A stretch of 64,000 nt of DNA from Flavobacterium sp. (GTDB lineage Bacteria > Bacteroidota > Bacteroidia > Flavobacteriales > Flavobacteriaceae). Made by a program: the position numbers and the translations under genes. The stretch covers positions 1 to 64,000 of the forward strand of contig JADBYA010000005.1 in assembly GCA_020403245.1 (NCBI GenBank), read 5' to 3'. The stretch's first letter is position 1, and each line of letters starts with the position of its first letter. Of this stretch, positions 1-7,345 are shown piece after piece. Below the pieces are notes generated by a model. The model ran no database searches, was not told the origin of the DNA, and saw only the letters and a program-made list of their open reading frames with translations.

Positions 1-1
1 A

Positions 2-412
2 TTCAAGAATGCGGACGGCTACTTTCGTTACTTTTTACAGAAAGAAATCACAATGATGATTTCAACAATAAGTATTGCAGAGTATTGCGTAGGTGGAGAT
101 GTTCACGAACTTCCTTTAAGAAATTTACAAATCGTTCCATTTAATTTAGACCATTCAAAACGGACAGGTGAATTTGCCAAAATAGTTTTTTAAAATAAAG
201 GAAAACTCAAATTGAAAGAACGGAACATCATTCCAAACGACACAAAACTTTTTGCTCAAGCAGACTGTGAAAAGGCCGTAGAATTTTACTTGTCTTCTGA
301 CACAGAAAGCAATAAAATTTACAATCTTCTAACTCAAGAAACTGCACCCAAATTTCAATTCATTGATCTTAACACGCCGCACTATGAAACATTTGGACTG
401 CTTGACCTGTGA
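2..412 (+). pseudogene. PIN-domain protein (VapC-like toxin), 5'-truncated by window edge, internal in-frame TAA at 191-193
   Basis: Frame 2 reads ...SIAEYCVGGDVHELPLRNLQIVPFNLDHSKRTGEFAKIVF*NKGKLKLKERNIIPNDTKLFAQADCEKAVEFYLSS...; both halves are in the same frame and look like one PIN domain. Confidence 0.7.
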
Positions 413-519
413 CGAGAGAAGAACGACCGATAACAGATAGAGTTTCGATGGGCTTGCAAAGCCAACAATGAACCCCAGCTCCGCATTCTATGATAAAAAA
501 CCAACCCAGTTACCAACCC

Positions 520-691
520 GCTCTCCGAAGTCTCCCGACTTCGTAGCAATAAAATAGAAAACCACAACGTTGTCAAAGTTTTGAACTTTGACAACGTTTG
601 TTATAAAAAATAGTATTTTTGGAAAACAAAATAAATAGTCGCTTATACATCTAAATTGGGTTAGATATATGCAAGTTATGGCGGGTATTTA
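520..691 (+). repeat. Intergenic repeat family 1, copy A (core ~520-634 plus tail ending GTTATGGCGGG)
   Basis: gctctccgaagtctcccgacttcgtagcaataaaat...ttgtcaaagttttgaactttgacaacgtttgttataaaaaatagtatttttggaaaacaaa; tail shared with copy C. Confidence 0.85.
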
Positions 692-768
692 GGAGTTAGC
701 GTCAGCTTAAAAACGACCCCACGACACAAATAATGAAAATTTATGTTTCCAAATTTAGAAACTTTATA

Positions 769-776
769 TATCTTTG
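769..776 (+). promoter_or_regulatory. Bacteroidota-type -7 element (TATCTTTG) upstream of the higBA-like pair
   Basis: Matches TAnnTTTG about 25 nt upstream of the GTG start at 802. Confidence 0.5.
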
Positions 777-801
777 TAACGTTTAACAATTAATTTGACA
801 A

Positions 802-1143
802 GTGAAATATTTCGAGACACGTTTTATGGTAGAAGCAAACGAGTTTATAGCAGGGCTTGATAAAAAGACAATCAAAAAAATATTTTACAACATTGACCTT
901 GCTGAACAGACTAATGACCCAAAATTATTTAAGAAATTACAAAATGACATTTGGGAACTACGAACAAAATTTGGTGGACTTCAAATAAGGTTGCTTGCAT
1001 TTTGGGATAAGTCGAACAATAAGAAAACACTAGTAATTGCAACCCATGGTTTCATAAAGAAAGTGGACAAAGTGCCAGCGAACGAAATTGAACGTGCAGA
1101 AAGATTAAGAGACAAATATTTTAATAATAAAGCTAAAAATTAG
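802..1143 (+). CDS. Type II toxin, RelE/HigB-like (phage Gp49-like family)
   Basis: 113 aa; IWELRTKFGGLQIRLLAFWDKSNNKKTLVIATHGFIKK is typical of HigB/Gp49-like toxins; GTG start; followed by an HTH antitoxin. Confidence 0.85.
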   Translation: MKYFETRFMVEANEFIAGLDKKTIKKIFYNIDLAEQTNDPKLFKKLQNDIWELRTKFGGLQIRLLAFWDKSNNKKTLVIATHGFIKKVDKVPANEIERAERLRDKYFNNKAKN

Positions 1144-1148
1144 AAAAT

Positions 1149-1475
1149 ATGGCAACTAAAGAAATAAAGACTTATTCACTTGCCGAAATGAAAGACAAGT
1201 ATATTGGAAAAGTTGGGACAACAGACCGTGACGAATACGAATACGAACTTAGTATGGACGTGTTGGGGAAAATGATTAAAACTGCAAGACAAGAACGCCA
1301 CTTGACACAAGAAGAACTTGGTAAGCTTGTTGGAGTGCAGAAAGCTCAAATTTCTAAACTCGAAAGTAGTGCTAACAGTGCAACAATTGATACTGTATTA
1401 AGAGTTTTCAAAGCATTAAAGGCGGAAATTAATTTTAACGTGAAACTCGAAGACAACTTTGTTAAACTTGCTTGA
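1149..1475 (+). CDS. XRE-family HTH antitoxin, HigA-like
   Basis: MIKTARQERHLTQEELGKLVGVQKAQISKLESS HTH; directly downstream of the toxin. Confidence 0.88.
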   Translation: MATKEIKTYSLAEMKDKYIGKVGTTDRDEYEYELSMDVLGKMIKTARQERHLTQEELGKLVGVQKAQISKLESSANSATIDTVLRVFKALKAEINFNVKLEDNFVKLA

Positions 1476-1524
1476 CAGAAAAGAAAGCCGACCGCATAAC
1501 AGTACATTTAAATAAAAAATCGAA

Positions 1525-1592
1525 AATGAAGAAATTTTATTAATAATTATAATAGCAGCTATTTCCACATACTCATTTAGTCAAACTGACCC
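1525..1592 (+). pseudogene. Remnant of a secreted-protein 5' end (signal peptide), frameshifted and truncated at a repeat
   Basis: atgaagaaatttt(-1)attaataattataatagcagctatttccacatactcatttagtcaaactgaccc; with one frameshift reads MKKF-LLIIIIAAISTYSFSQTDP, then repeat sequence starts. Confidence 0.5.
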
Positions 1593-1595
1593 GAT

Positions 1596-1628
1596 AAGCG
1601 TGCATCTTGCTCGTGCCCGCAAAGAAAT
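1596..1628 (+). repeat. Repeat family 2 (REP-like hairpin ..gcatcttgctcgtgcccgcaaagaaat), partial copy
   Basis: Related to 3470-3525, 6421-6487 and 8271-8375. Confidence 0.7.
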
Positions 1629-1632
1629 CCCC

Positions 1633-1825
1633 GCTCTCCGAAGTCTCCCGACTTTGTAGCAATAAAATAGAAAACCACAACGTTGTCAACCTTTTGAGCT
1701 TTGACAACGTTTGTTATAAAATAATAGTATTTTTGGAAAACAAAACAAAGTAAACATGCGACTTTCTTGCCAAATAGCATGTATTTATATTCAAAAAATG
1801 CGACTATAAGGAAGTTGGCGGCAAA
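1633..1825 (+). repeat. Intergenic repeat family 1, copy B (tail ends GTTGGCGGCAAAC)
   Basis: gctctccgaagtctcccgactttgtagcaataaaatagaaaaccacaacgttgtcaaccttttgagctttgacaacgtttgttataaaataatagtatttttggaaaacaaa. Confidence 0.85.
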
Positions 1826-1896
1826 CTTCTGAAAAATCTGCTTAAAATAATTATCGTTTAAAGTTAATTTGTAATTTTGAAAAAAAAGAAAGAAAA

Positions 1897-2133
1897 ATGG
1901 ACTTGCAAACTCGAAAAATAAACTTCATTCAAAATTTTCTCAAACTGGAAAGTGAGAAAGCAATTTCTCATTTAGAAAAATTATTACAGAAAGAAACTCA
2001 GAACAATTCTGAGTTGAAACCTCTGACAATGAAAGAGTTTCAAAAAAGAATTGATCAGTCTACTGAAGATTCTAAAAATGGACGATTGACTGAAAGTAGT
2101 AAATTAATTTCCGAAATAGAGAAATGGAGTTAG
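1897..2133 (+). CDS. Small antitoxin-like protein
   Basis: 78 aa, MTMKEFQKRIDQSTEDSKNGRLTESSKLISEIEKWS-like C-terminus typical of antitoxins; overlaps a downstream RelE/ParE-like start. Confidence 0.65.
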   Translation: MDLQTRKINFIQNFLKLESEKAISHLEKLLQKETQNNSELKPLTMKEFQKRIDQSTEDSKNGRLTESSKLISEIEKWS

Positions 2134-2219
2134 AAGTTTACTGGACTGATTTTTCTAAAAAAAACTCAAAAATATTTTCGATTACTACAAAGAAAATGCA
2201 AGTTTAAATGTTGCAAAAA
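2126..2219 (+). pseudogene. RelE/ParE-family toxin, frameshifted in an A-tract and truncated by repeat copy C
   Basis: MELEVYWTDFSKK then +1 frame KLKNIFDYYKENASLNVAK; sequence then passes directly into gctcttcgaagtctcccgacttcgg. Confidence 0.7.
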
Positions 2220-2223
2220 CCCC

Positions 2224-2391
2224 GCTCTTCGAAGTCTCCCGACTTCGGAGCAATAAAATTAAAAAAAACCTTGTCAACCTTTTGAGCTTTGACAACGTTT
2301 GTTATAAATAATAGTATTTTTGGAAAACAAAATAAATAGTCGCTTATACATCTAAATTGGGTTAGATATATGCAAGTTATGGCGGGTATTT
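2224..2391 (+). repeat. Intergenic repeat family 1, copy C (tail ends GTTATGGCGGG)
   Basis: Same core; ~70-nt tail nearly identical to copy A (tagtcgcttatacatctaaattgggttagatatatgcaagttatggcgggtatt). Confidence 0.85.
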
Positions 2392-2474
2392 TGGAAGGTG
2401 CTTTTGCAAACGATTCAAAAAGTAGGTTTTTGTTTGCAGTTACTAAAGAGATTTCCAAAAATTAAAAAAAAATA

Positions 2475-2482
2475 TATATTTG
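2475..2482 (+). promoter_or_regulatory. TATATTTG -7 element upstream of lipoprotein gene
   Basis: TAnnTTTG match. Confidence 0.45.
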
Positions 2483-2543
2483 TAAAACGAATGGTTGTTG
2501 AAAGATAAAACACATCCTATCAAAGAACTAAAAAGTAAATACT

Positions 2544-3281
2544 ATGAAATTATTGCCTTTATCTTGGAGCTTTATTTTAATTTTATTCATAACATCTTGT
2601 AGCAACAATGATGATGGACCTGCCGCTGCAACTAAAGCAAATATCAGCGGATCTGTTAATTTATATAATGAATCTACAAATCAAGTGGATAATTCAAATA
2701 TGACTGTTAGTGTTTTAGGCACCACGCCCCTGATTTCTGCCGTAACTGATGCTGAAGGAAGGTTTGTACTTAGCAATGTTCCTTTCGGTACCTACACACT
2801 TGAATATACTAAAAGTGGATACGGTACTTATAAAAAATTTGGTGTGGTACACGGAACCAATGGTCAAGCCACAGCACTAATAACAATTCCCTCACTTGGT
2901 CAAGTTTCCACCACAAGTATCACGGGGCTTACAGCCAGTGCATCTGCCAATCAAGTAGTGTTGTCCATGAGTACCAACCCTTCAGGCAGTGCTGCTAATC
3001 GCCGCTACGTTCGTTACTTTCTCTCCACTAGTCAGTCGGTAAGTGCAACCAACTATTCTTATTATTCTCCGGTATTTATATCACAAATTAATCCTTTTGA
3101 AAAAACAATTTTAGCAACCGAGTTGATTAGTGCAGGATTTACGTCCGGACAACAAGTATATGTTAGAGCTTACGGTGATTCATTTTGGGATAATGCCTAC
3201 GACAGTACTGAATTTAACAGAAGAATTTTTCCAAACTTGAATGCAACTACCGTACCTGCTACTTCCTTTATCGTGCCTTAA
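2544..3281 (+). CDS. Secreted lipoprotein with carboxypeptidase-regulatory-like domain
   Basis: Lipobox LFITSCSN; NISGSVNLYNESTNQVDN...GRFVLSNVPFGTYTLEYTKSGY motif. Confidence 0.75.
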   Translation: MKLLPLSWSFILILFITSCSNNDDGPAAATKANISGSVNLYNESTNQVDNSNMTVSVLGTTPLISAVTDAEGRFVLSNVPFGTYTLEYTKSGYGTYKKFGVVHGTNGQATALITIPSLGQVSTTSITGLTASASANQVVLSMSTNPSGSAANRRYVRYFLSTSQSVSATNYSYYSPVFISQINPFEKTILATELISAGFTSGQQVYVRAYGDSFWDNAYDSTEFNRRIFPNLNATTVPATSFIVP

Positions 3282-3350
3282 AATGGTTGTTGTCCATTTT
3301 TAATAATTCTGTTGGTTATCGTCACAACTGCGTTACCACTAAAATAAGTA

Positions 3351-3444
3351 ACCCCTCTGGCTCTCATTTGTCCGCATCTCTGGTGCTTGCCTGTGTCGAG
3401 TACCTACTTCAATAAGAAAATATAATCGTAGCATTTGCAATGCT
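3351..3444. repeat. Repeat family 3 (~95 bp), inverted relative to 28872-28964; contains gcatttgcaatgc palindrome
   Basis: cctctggctctcatttgtccgcatctctggtgcttgcctgtgtcgagtacctacttcaataagaaaatataatcgtagcatttgcaatgc is the near-perfect reverse complement of 28.9 kb. Confidence 0.85.
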
Positions 3445-3469
3445 GTTCCCCTCCACAATGCTGGCGAAA

Positions 3470-3525
3470 GCGTGACGCACGTGCCCGCAAAGAAATTAAG
3501 AATAATAAGAACTTTATATTTTCCG
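3470..3525 (+). repeat. Repeat family 2 (REP-like)
   Basis: gcgtgacgcacgtgcccgcaaagaaattaagaataataagaactttatattttcc. Confidence 0.7.
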
Positions 3526-3660
3526 AAACCGCCTTGCGAAGCAATAAAATTAAAAACCACAACCTTGTTACCCTTTTGAACTTTGACAACGATAATTCCA
3601 AAATAGTAGTATTTTTGGAAAGTATAATGAAGTAAACATGCTACTATATATAAGTTGGTA
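3522..3660 (+). repeat. Intergenic repeat family 1, copy D (tail ends GTTGGTAGC)
   Basis: ccgaaaccgccttgcgaagcaataaaattaaaaaccacaaccttgttacccttttgaactttgacaacgataattccaaaatagtagtatttttggaaa. Confidence 0.8.
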
Positions 3661-3680
3661 GCAATTTAAATGACATCGTA

Positions 3681-4412
3681 ATGAAAATTTGTGCAGCTCA
3701 GACAAGACCTATTAAAGGGAATATTCCCCAAAATATTGAAACGCATAAGAAGCTTGTAGAAATTGCTATTTCTAATCAAGTTGACATTATTATTTTTCCT
3801 GAACTCTCTTTAACAGGTTATGAGCCTGAATTGGCTGATGAATTATCAACTTCACAATTAGAAGACAATAGATTAAATGACTTCCAACTTATAAGTAATG
3901 AAAATAATATAATTATTGGTGTTGGTATGCCAACTAAAAGTGAAAATGGAATTTGTATTAGTATGATAATTTTTCAACCAAATGAAAAAAGACAAATTTA
4001 CTCAAAACAATATTTACATCCAGGAGAAGAACAATATTTTGTAAGCGGACAAAACATTTCACCAATAGAAAAAAAGGACAATAAAATTGCCTTTGCAATT
4101 TGTTATGAAACTTCAATCTTTGAACATTCGGAAGCGGCACATAAAAACGGTGCTGACATATATATTGCAAGTGTTCTAAATTCTGTAAAAGGTGTTGATA
4201 ATGACATAAAAAGAATTTCAGAAATCTCAAACAGATATGGGATGATTGCATTAATGTCAAATTTAACAGGGAAATCAGGAGACTACGAATGTGCGGGCAA
4301 GTCTTCAATTTGGAATAGACAAGGAAATTTAGTTGGACAACTAAATAGTGAAGATGAAGGACTGATTATTGTCGATACAATAAATCAAGAAATAATTGAA
4401 ACGTATTTGTGA
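3681..4412 (+). CDS. Carbon-nitrogen hydrolase (nitrilase superfamily)
   Basis: Glu (IIFPELSLTGYEPE), Lys (YSKQYLHPGE) and Cys (FAICYETS) catalytic motifs. Confidence 0.88.
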   Translation: MKICAAQTRPIKGNIPQNIETHKKLVEIAISNQVDIIIFPELSLTGYEPELADELSTSQLEDNRLNDFQLISNENNIIIGVGMPTKSENGICISMIIFQPNEKRQIYSKQYLHPGEEQYFVSGQNISPIEKKDNKIAFAICYETSIFEHSEAAHKNGADIYIASVLNSVKGVDNDIKRISEISNRYGMIALMSNLTGKSGDYECAGKSSIWNRQGNLVGQLNSEDEGLIIVDTINQEIIETYL

Positions 4413-4488
4413 ACTAAACTGCCCCCCATTGGAAAAATAAGGAAAATAACGTAAAATAAATTGATAAAAATAGAATATCAAAAGTACA

Positions 4489-4818
4489 ATTGACAATGTA
4501 GAAATATATGAAATCGAAAATTATCTAACCTATATTCGTCCGCCAGAAGAAATTAGAGACAAGCTTGATATTTCATATCGAATTGAAAAACAAAGTGTGA
4601 TTATTTTTGAAATTAGACCAAATTGGCGAGCTGAAAATGAAAAAATGGAAATTGATATTGTTAAATCAACTTTTGTAAAGAAGGATAATAACTGGAAAGT
4701 TTATTGGAAAAGAGCAGATTTAAAATGGCACTTATACAAACCAAATCCAATTGTTAAAAACTTGCTTGATTTTATAAGGTTAATTGAGAAAGATGAATAT
4801 GGATGTTTTTGGGGATAA
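4489..4818 (+). CDS. DUF3024 family protein; start codon uncertain (no ATG/GTG/TTG in frame near expected N-terminus)
   Basis: Open frame from 4474: ..DNVEIYEIENYLTYIRPPEEIRDKLDISYRIEKQSVIIFEIRPNWRAENE...KVYWKRADLKWHLY..CFWG resembles DUF3024; tool ORF starts at internal M 4597. Confidence 0.6.
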   Translation: MDNVEIYEIENYLTYIRPPEEIRDKLDISYRIEKQSVIIFEIRPNWRAENEKMEIDIVKSTFVKKDNNWKVYWKRADLKWHLYKPNPIVKNLLDFIRLIEKDEYGCFWG

Positions 4819-4823
4819 TCCGC

Positions 4824-5016
4824 CCCTCTCCGAAGTCGCCCTTCGGAGCAATAAAATTAAAAAAAACCTTGTCAACCTTTTGAGCTAAGACAACGTTTAT
4901 TGTAAAATGATAGTATTTTTTGGAAATAGAAAGGGGAAGAAACATGCCAATATTTTACCAAATAGGGTGTATACCTATTTAAAACAGGCGACTGTAAGGT
5001 AATTAGTGGCAAGCGG
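4824..5016 (+). repeat. Intergenic repeat family 1, copy E (tail ends ATTAGTGGCAAGC)
   Basis: cccctctccgaagtcgcccttcggagcaataaaatt...ttgtcaaccttttgagctaagacaacgtttattgtaaaatgatagtatttttt. Confidence 0.8.
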
Positions 5017-5077
5017 CTCGCGAAAATAAATAACACGTGTTATTAAATTAATATTTGCACGTGAATTATTATCTCTC

Positions 5078-5085
5078 TATATTTG
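5078..5085 (+). promoter_or_regulatory. TATATTTG -7 element upstream of vapBC-like pair
   Basis: TAnnTTTG match 26 nt before ATG at 5112. Confidence 0.5.
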
Positions 5086-5111
5086 TTTCATAATATTTGA
5101 AATTAAATATC

Positions 5112-5360
5112 ATGAACACGAAGTTAACATTGACAATTGAGCAAACAGTTATCGAGAAAGCAAAAAAATATGCGAAAGATAAAGAGCGTAGCTTGTCAAA
5201 CTTAATAGAGAATTATTTAAAGGCGCTTACGAAAGAAAGTGATTCAAATGAAATTGAGTTAACTCCTATTGTAAAATCTTTAAAAGGTTCTTTTACTGCT
5301 CCAAAAAGCTTTGATTATAAAAAAGAATTAACCAATCGTTTGTCTGAAAAATATTTATAA
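5112..5360 (+). CDS. DUF6364-like antitoxin (VapB-type)
   Basis: MNTKLTLTIEQTVIEKAKKYAKDKERSLSNLIENYLKAL ribbon-helix-helix-like; adjacent PIN gene. Confidence 0.75.
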   Translation: MNTKLTLTIEQTVIEKAKKYAKDKERSLSNLIENYLKALTKESDSNEIELTPIVKSLKGSFTAPKSFDYKKELTNRLSEKYL

Positions 5361-5363
5361 TCA

Positions 5364-5789
5364 ATGACACGAATATTAATCGATACAGATGTAATCCTTG
5401 ATTTCTTTTTTGACAGACAACCTTTTTCGGAAAACGCTTCGAAAATTTTTTCTCTTTGTGAATCAAAGGAAATAAAAGGCTTTATCACTCCAGTAATTAT
5501 AAGCAATGTGTACTATTTGCTCAGACAAACCGCTAAGCATGAAAAAGTAATCGAAAAATTAAAATTGTTAGTTTCAATTACTGAAATTTTAGTTATGGAT
5601 AAAGATGTTATAATTAAAGCTTTGAACTCAGATTTTAAAGATTTTGAGGATGCATTACAAAATTATTCAGCAGAGTTAGATAAAGAAATTGATCTAATAA
5701 TCACGAGAAACATAAAAGATTATAAAAATAGTAAATTGGCTGTGATGATACCAGACAATTATATGAAAATCAAAAGTGTCAGCCACTAA
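5364..5789 (+). CDS. PIN-domain toxin (VapC-type)
   Basis: MTRILIDTDVILDFFFDRQPF...LNSDFKDFEDALQNYSA...DLIITRNIKDYKNS PIN acidic residues. Confidence 0.85.
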   Translation: MTRILIDTDVILDFFFDRQPFSENASKIFSLCESKEIKGFITPVIISNVYYLLRQTAKHEKVIEKLKLLVSITEILVMDKDVIIKALNSDFKDFEDALQNYSAELDKEIDLIITRNIKDYKNSKLAVMIPDNYMKIKSVSH

Positions 5790-5911
5790 CAGCTGTCAAA
5801 CGCCATCGCCCTCCGAAGTCTCCCTGCGGAGCAATAAAATTTAAAAAATAACGTTTTCAATCTTTTGAATTTTGACAACGTTTTTTTCAAAATAATATAT
5901 ATATTAGTGGC
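5782..5911 (+). repeat. Family 1 copy F within an attC-like element: arms GCCACTAA (5782-5789) / TTAGTGGC (5904-5911)
   Basis: 8-bp inverted terminal arms 130 bp apart, left arm overlapping the toxin stop codon; core ctccgaagtctccctgcggagcaataaaat...ttttgacaacg. Confidence 0.55.
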
Positions 5912-6012
5912 GGAGAAAACAAAGTCTGATAGTAGTCAGTACAATCCATACAAAATTGGAGAGATTGGGATTATTTTGTCAGGGCAAGATATTAGTTGTA
6001 AAACATTTAAAA

Positions 6013-6399
6013 ATGACAATAGCTTACAAAAAGAAATACTTAAATATAAATCTTATATATGCTTTAATTTTCACGGTGACGTTGTTTACAATTTCTTTGG
6101 AAAGTTCAGAGAGTTGGAAAATCATAATAGGGATACTGACACCTACTTGTTTTATTGCAAAATATTTTTATCAGAAACAAAATAAATACCTAACAATTGA
6201 AGATGAAACGATAAGAGTTAATAACACTTTCGGTCAAGGAATTAATTTAAATGAAATACTTACGATTGAAAAATATGCTGGGGATTATATACTTAAAACT
6301 GGAAAGAAAAAACTAAAAATTGATACTACCATTATAGAGCCAACGGAGCTATCTACTTTAAATTCAGAATTGGAGAAACTAAATGTGAAGTGGGAATAA
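6013..6399 (+). CDS. Hypothetical small membrane protein (2 TM + cytosolic PH-like tail)
   Basis: MTIAYKKKYLNINLIYALIFTVTLFTISL...IIIGILTPTCFIAKYFYQKQNKYLTIEDETIRVNN...; internal Met preferred over 5956. Confidence 0.6.
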   Translation: MTIAYKKKYLNINLIYALIFTVTLFTISLESSESWKIIIGILTPTCFIAKYFYQKQNKYLTIEDETIRVNNTFGQGINLNEILTIEKYAGDYILKTGKKKLKIDTTIIEPTELSTLNSELEKLNVKWE

Positions 6400-6420
6400 A
6401 AACCTCTCTGCAAAGTCCCC

Positions 6421-6487
6421 CCTAGCGCGAGCATCTTTCTCGTACCCACCAAGAAATTCTGAATAATAAGATCTTTATAATTTCCTT
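6421..6487 (+). repeat. Repeat family 2 (REP-like)
   Basis: cctagcgcgagcatctttctcgtacccaccaagaaattctgaataataagatctttataatttcc, near-identical to 8275-8345. Confidence 0.85.
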
Positions 6488-6516
6488 TTTTTATTTTTTC
6501 ATAAATTAATTACCCT

Positions 6517-6625
6517 GCTCTCCGAAGCCCCCATAAGGAGTAATAAAAAAGAAAACCACAACTTTGTCAACCTTTTGAACTTTGTCAACGTTTATTGTGA
6601 AATAATAGTAGTAATACTTTTGAAA
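6517..6625 (+). repeat. Intergenic repeat family 1, copy G
   Basis: gctctccgaagcccccataaggagtaataaaaaagaaaaccacaactttgtcaaccttttgaactttgtcaacgtttattgtgaaataatagtagtaatacttttg. Confidence 0.8.
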
Positions 6626-6683
6626 ATTAAACCAAAAAAAGCATTGAAAGATAAAAAGTCTTAAATTTGAAAAAAATAAGATG

Positions 6684-6914
6684 ATGACTAGGCAAGCAAT
6701 AATTGAAAAAACTATAAAAGCAATAAACCAACTTCCTGAAGACAAAGCAGAAGAAATCTCTGATTTTGCAGACTTTGTCATTAAAAAGTTTGAGGACAAT
6801 CGTATTACACAAAGTATTCAACAACTTGTATTAAAAAGTAATGCTTTTGATTTTTTAAATGATGAAGAAGATCTCTATTCTTCAAATGATTTAAAAGAAA
6901 AATATAATGGCTAA
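6684..6914 (+). CDS. DUF2281-like antitoxin
   Basis: MTRQAIIEKTIKAINQLPEDKAEEISDFADFVIKKFED; overlaps MazF-like toxin start. Confidence 0.75.
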   Translation: MTRQAIIEKTIKAINQLPEDKAEEISDFADFVIKKFEDNRITQSIQQLVLKSNAFDFLNDEEDLYSSNDLKEKYNG

Positions 6915-7224
6915 AGGTGATATTGTTTTAATAACTTTTCCTTTTACAAATTTAAGCGGAAGTAAATTGCGTCCAGCAATTGTATTAACCGAAACTAGTC
7001 TTGATAGTACAGTTTGCTTTATTACTTCGCAAATTAATTGGCAAGAACAAACAGATGTTGTATTGTTTCCAAATGATCAAAATGGAATTAAGAAACAATC
7101 CTTAGTAAGAACAAGTAAAATTGCTACGATTGACAAAAATTTAGTGCAAGGATTACTTGGTGTACTTTCTGCAAATGAAATCACTGAACTAAACAACAAG
7201 CTCAAGATTTTATTTCAGCTTTAA
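6907..7224 (+). CDS. PemK/MazF-family endoribonuclease toxin
   Basis: MAKGDIVLITFPFTNLSGSKLRPAIVL...SLVRTSKIATIDKNLVQGLLG. Confidence 0.88.
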   Translation: MAKGDIVLITFPFTNLSGSKLRPAIVLTETSLDSTVCFITSQINWQEQTDVVLFPNDQNGIKKQSLVRTSKIATIDKNLVQGLLGVLSANEITELNNKLKILFQL

Positions 7225-7289
7225 ATTACTCATAGCTTGTAACTGCTTCACTTTGGCGCTTGCTATATTAGTTTAAAAAATCCCAGTCC

Positions 7290-7326
7290 AGCTCCGAAAA
7301 GTCTCGCGAATTTGTGGCAATCAAAC
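7290..7326 (+). repeat. Intergenic repeat family 1, partial copy H
   Basis: gctccgaaaagtctcgcgaatttgtggcaatcaaa. Confidence 0.5.
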
Positions 7327-7345
7327 CAAACCTTAAAACCATATC

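Noticed and set aside
382-594. Minus-strand ORFs over repeats (also 1577..1780, 2204..2458, 3339..3601, 6506..6799)
   Set aside because: Translations of intergenic repeat copies antisense to the array (shared NVVKAQKVDKVV... peptides come from the repeat hairpin).
5865-6185. ORF 5865..6185 as a gene
   Set aside because: Overlaps the better-supported membrane protein frame (6013..6399) and starts inside repeat copy F.
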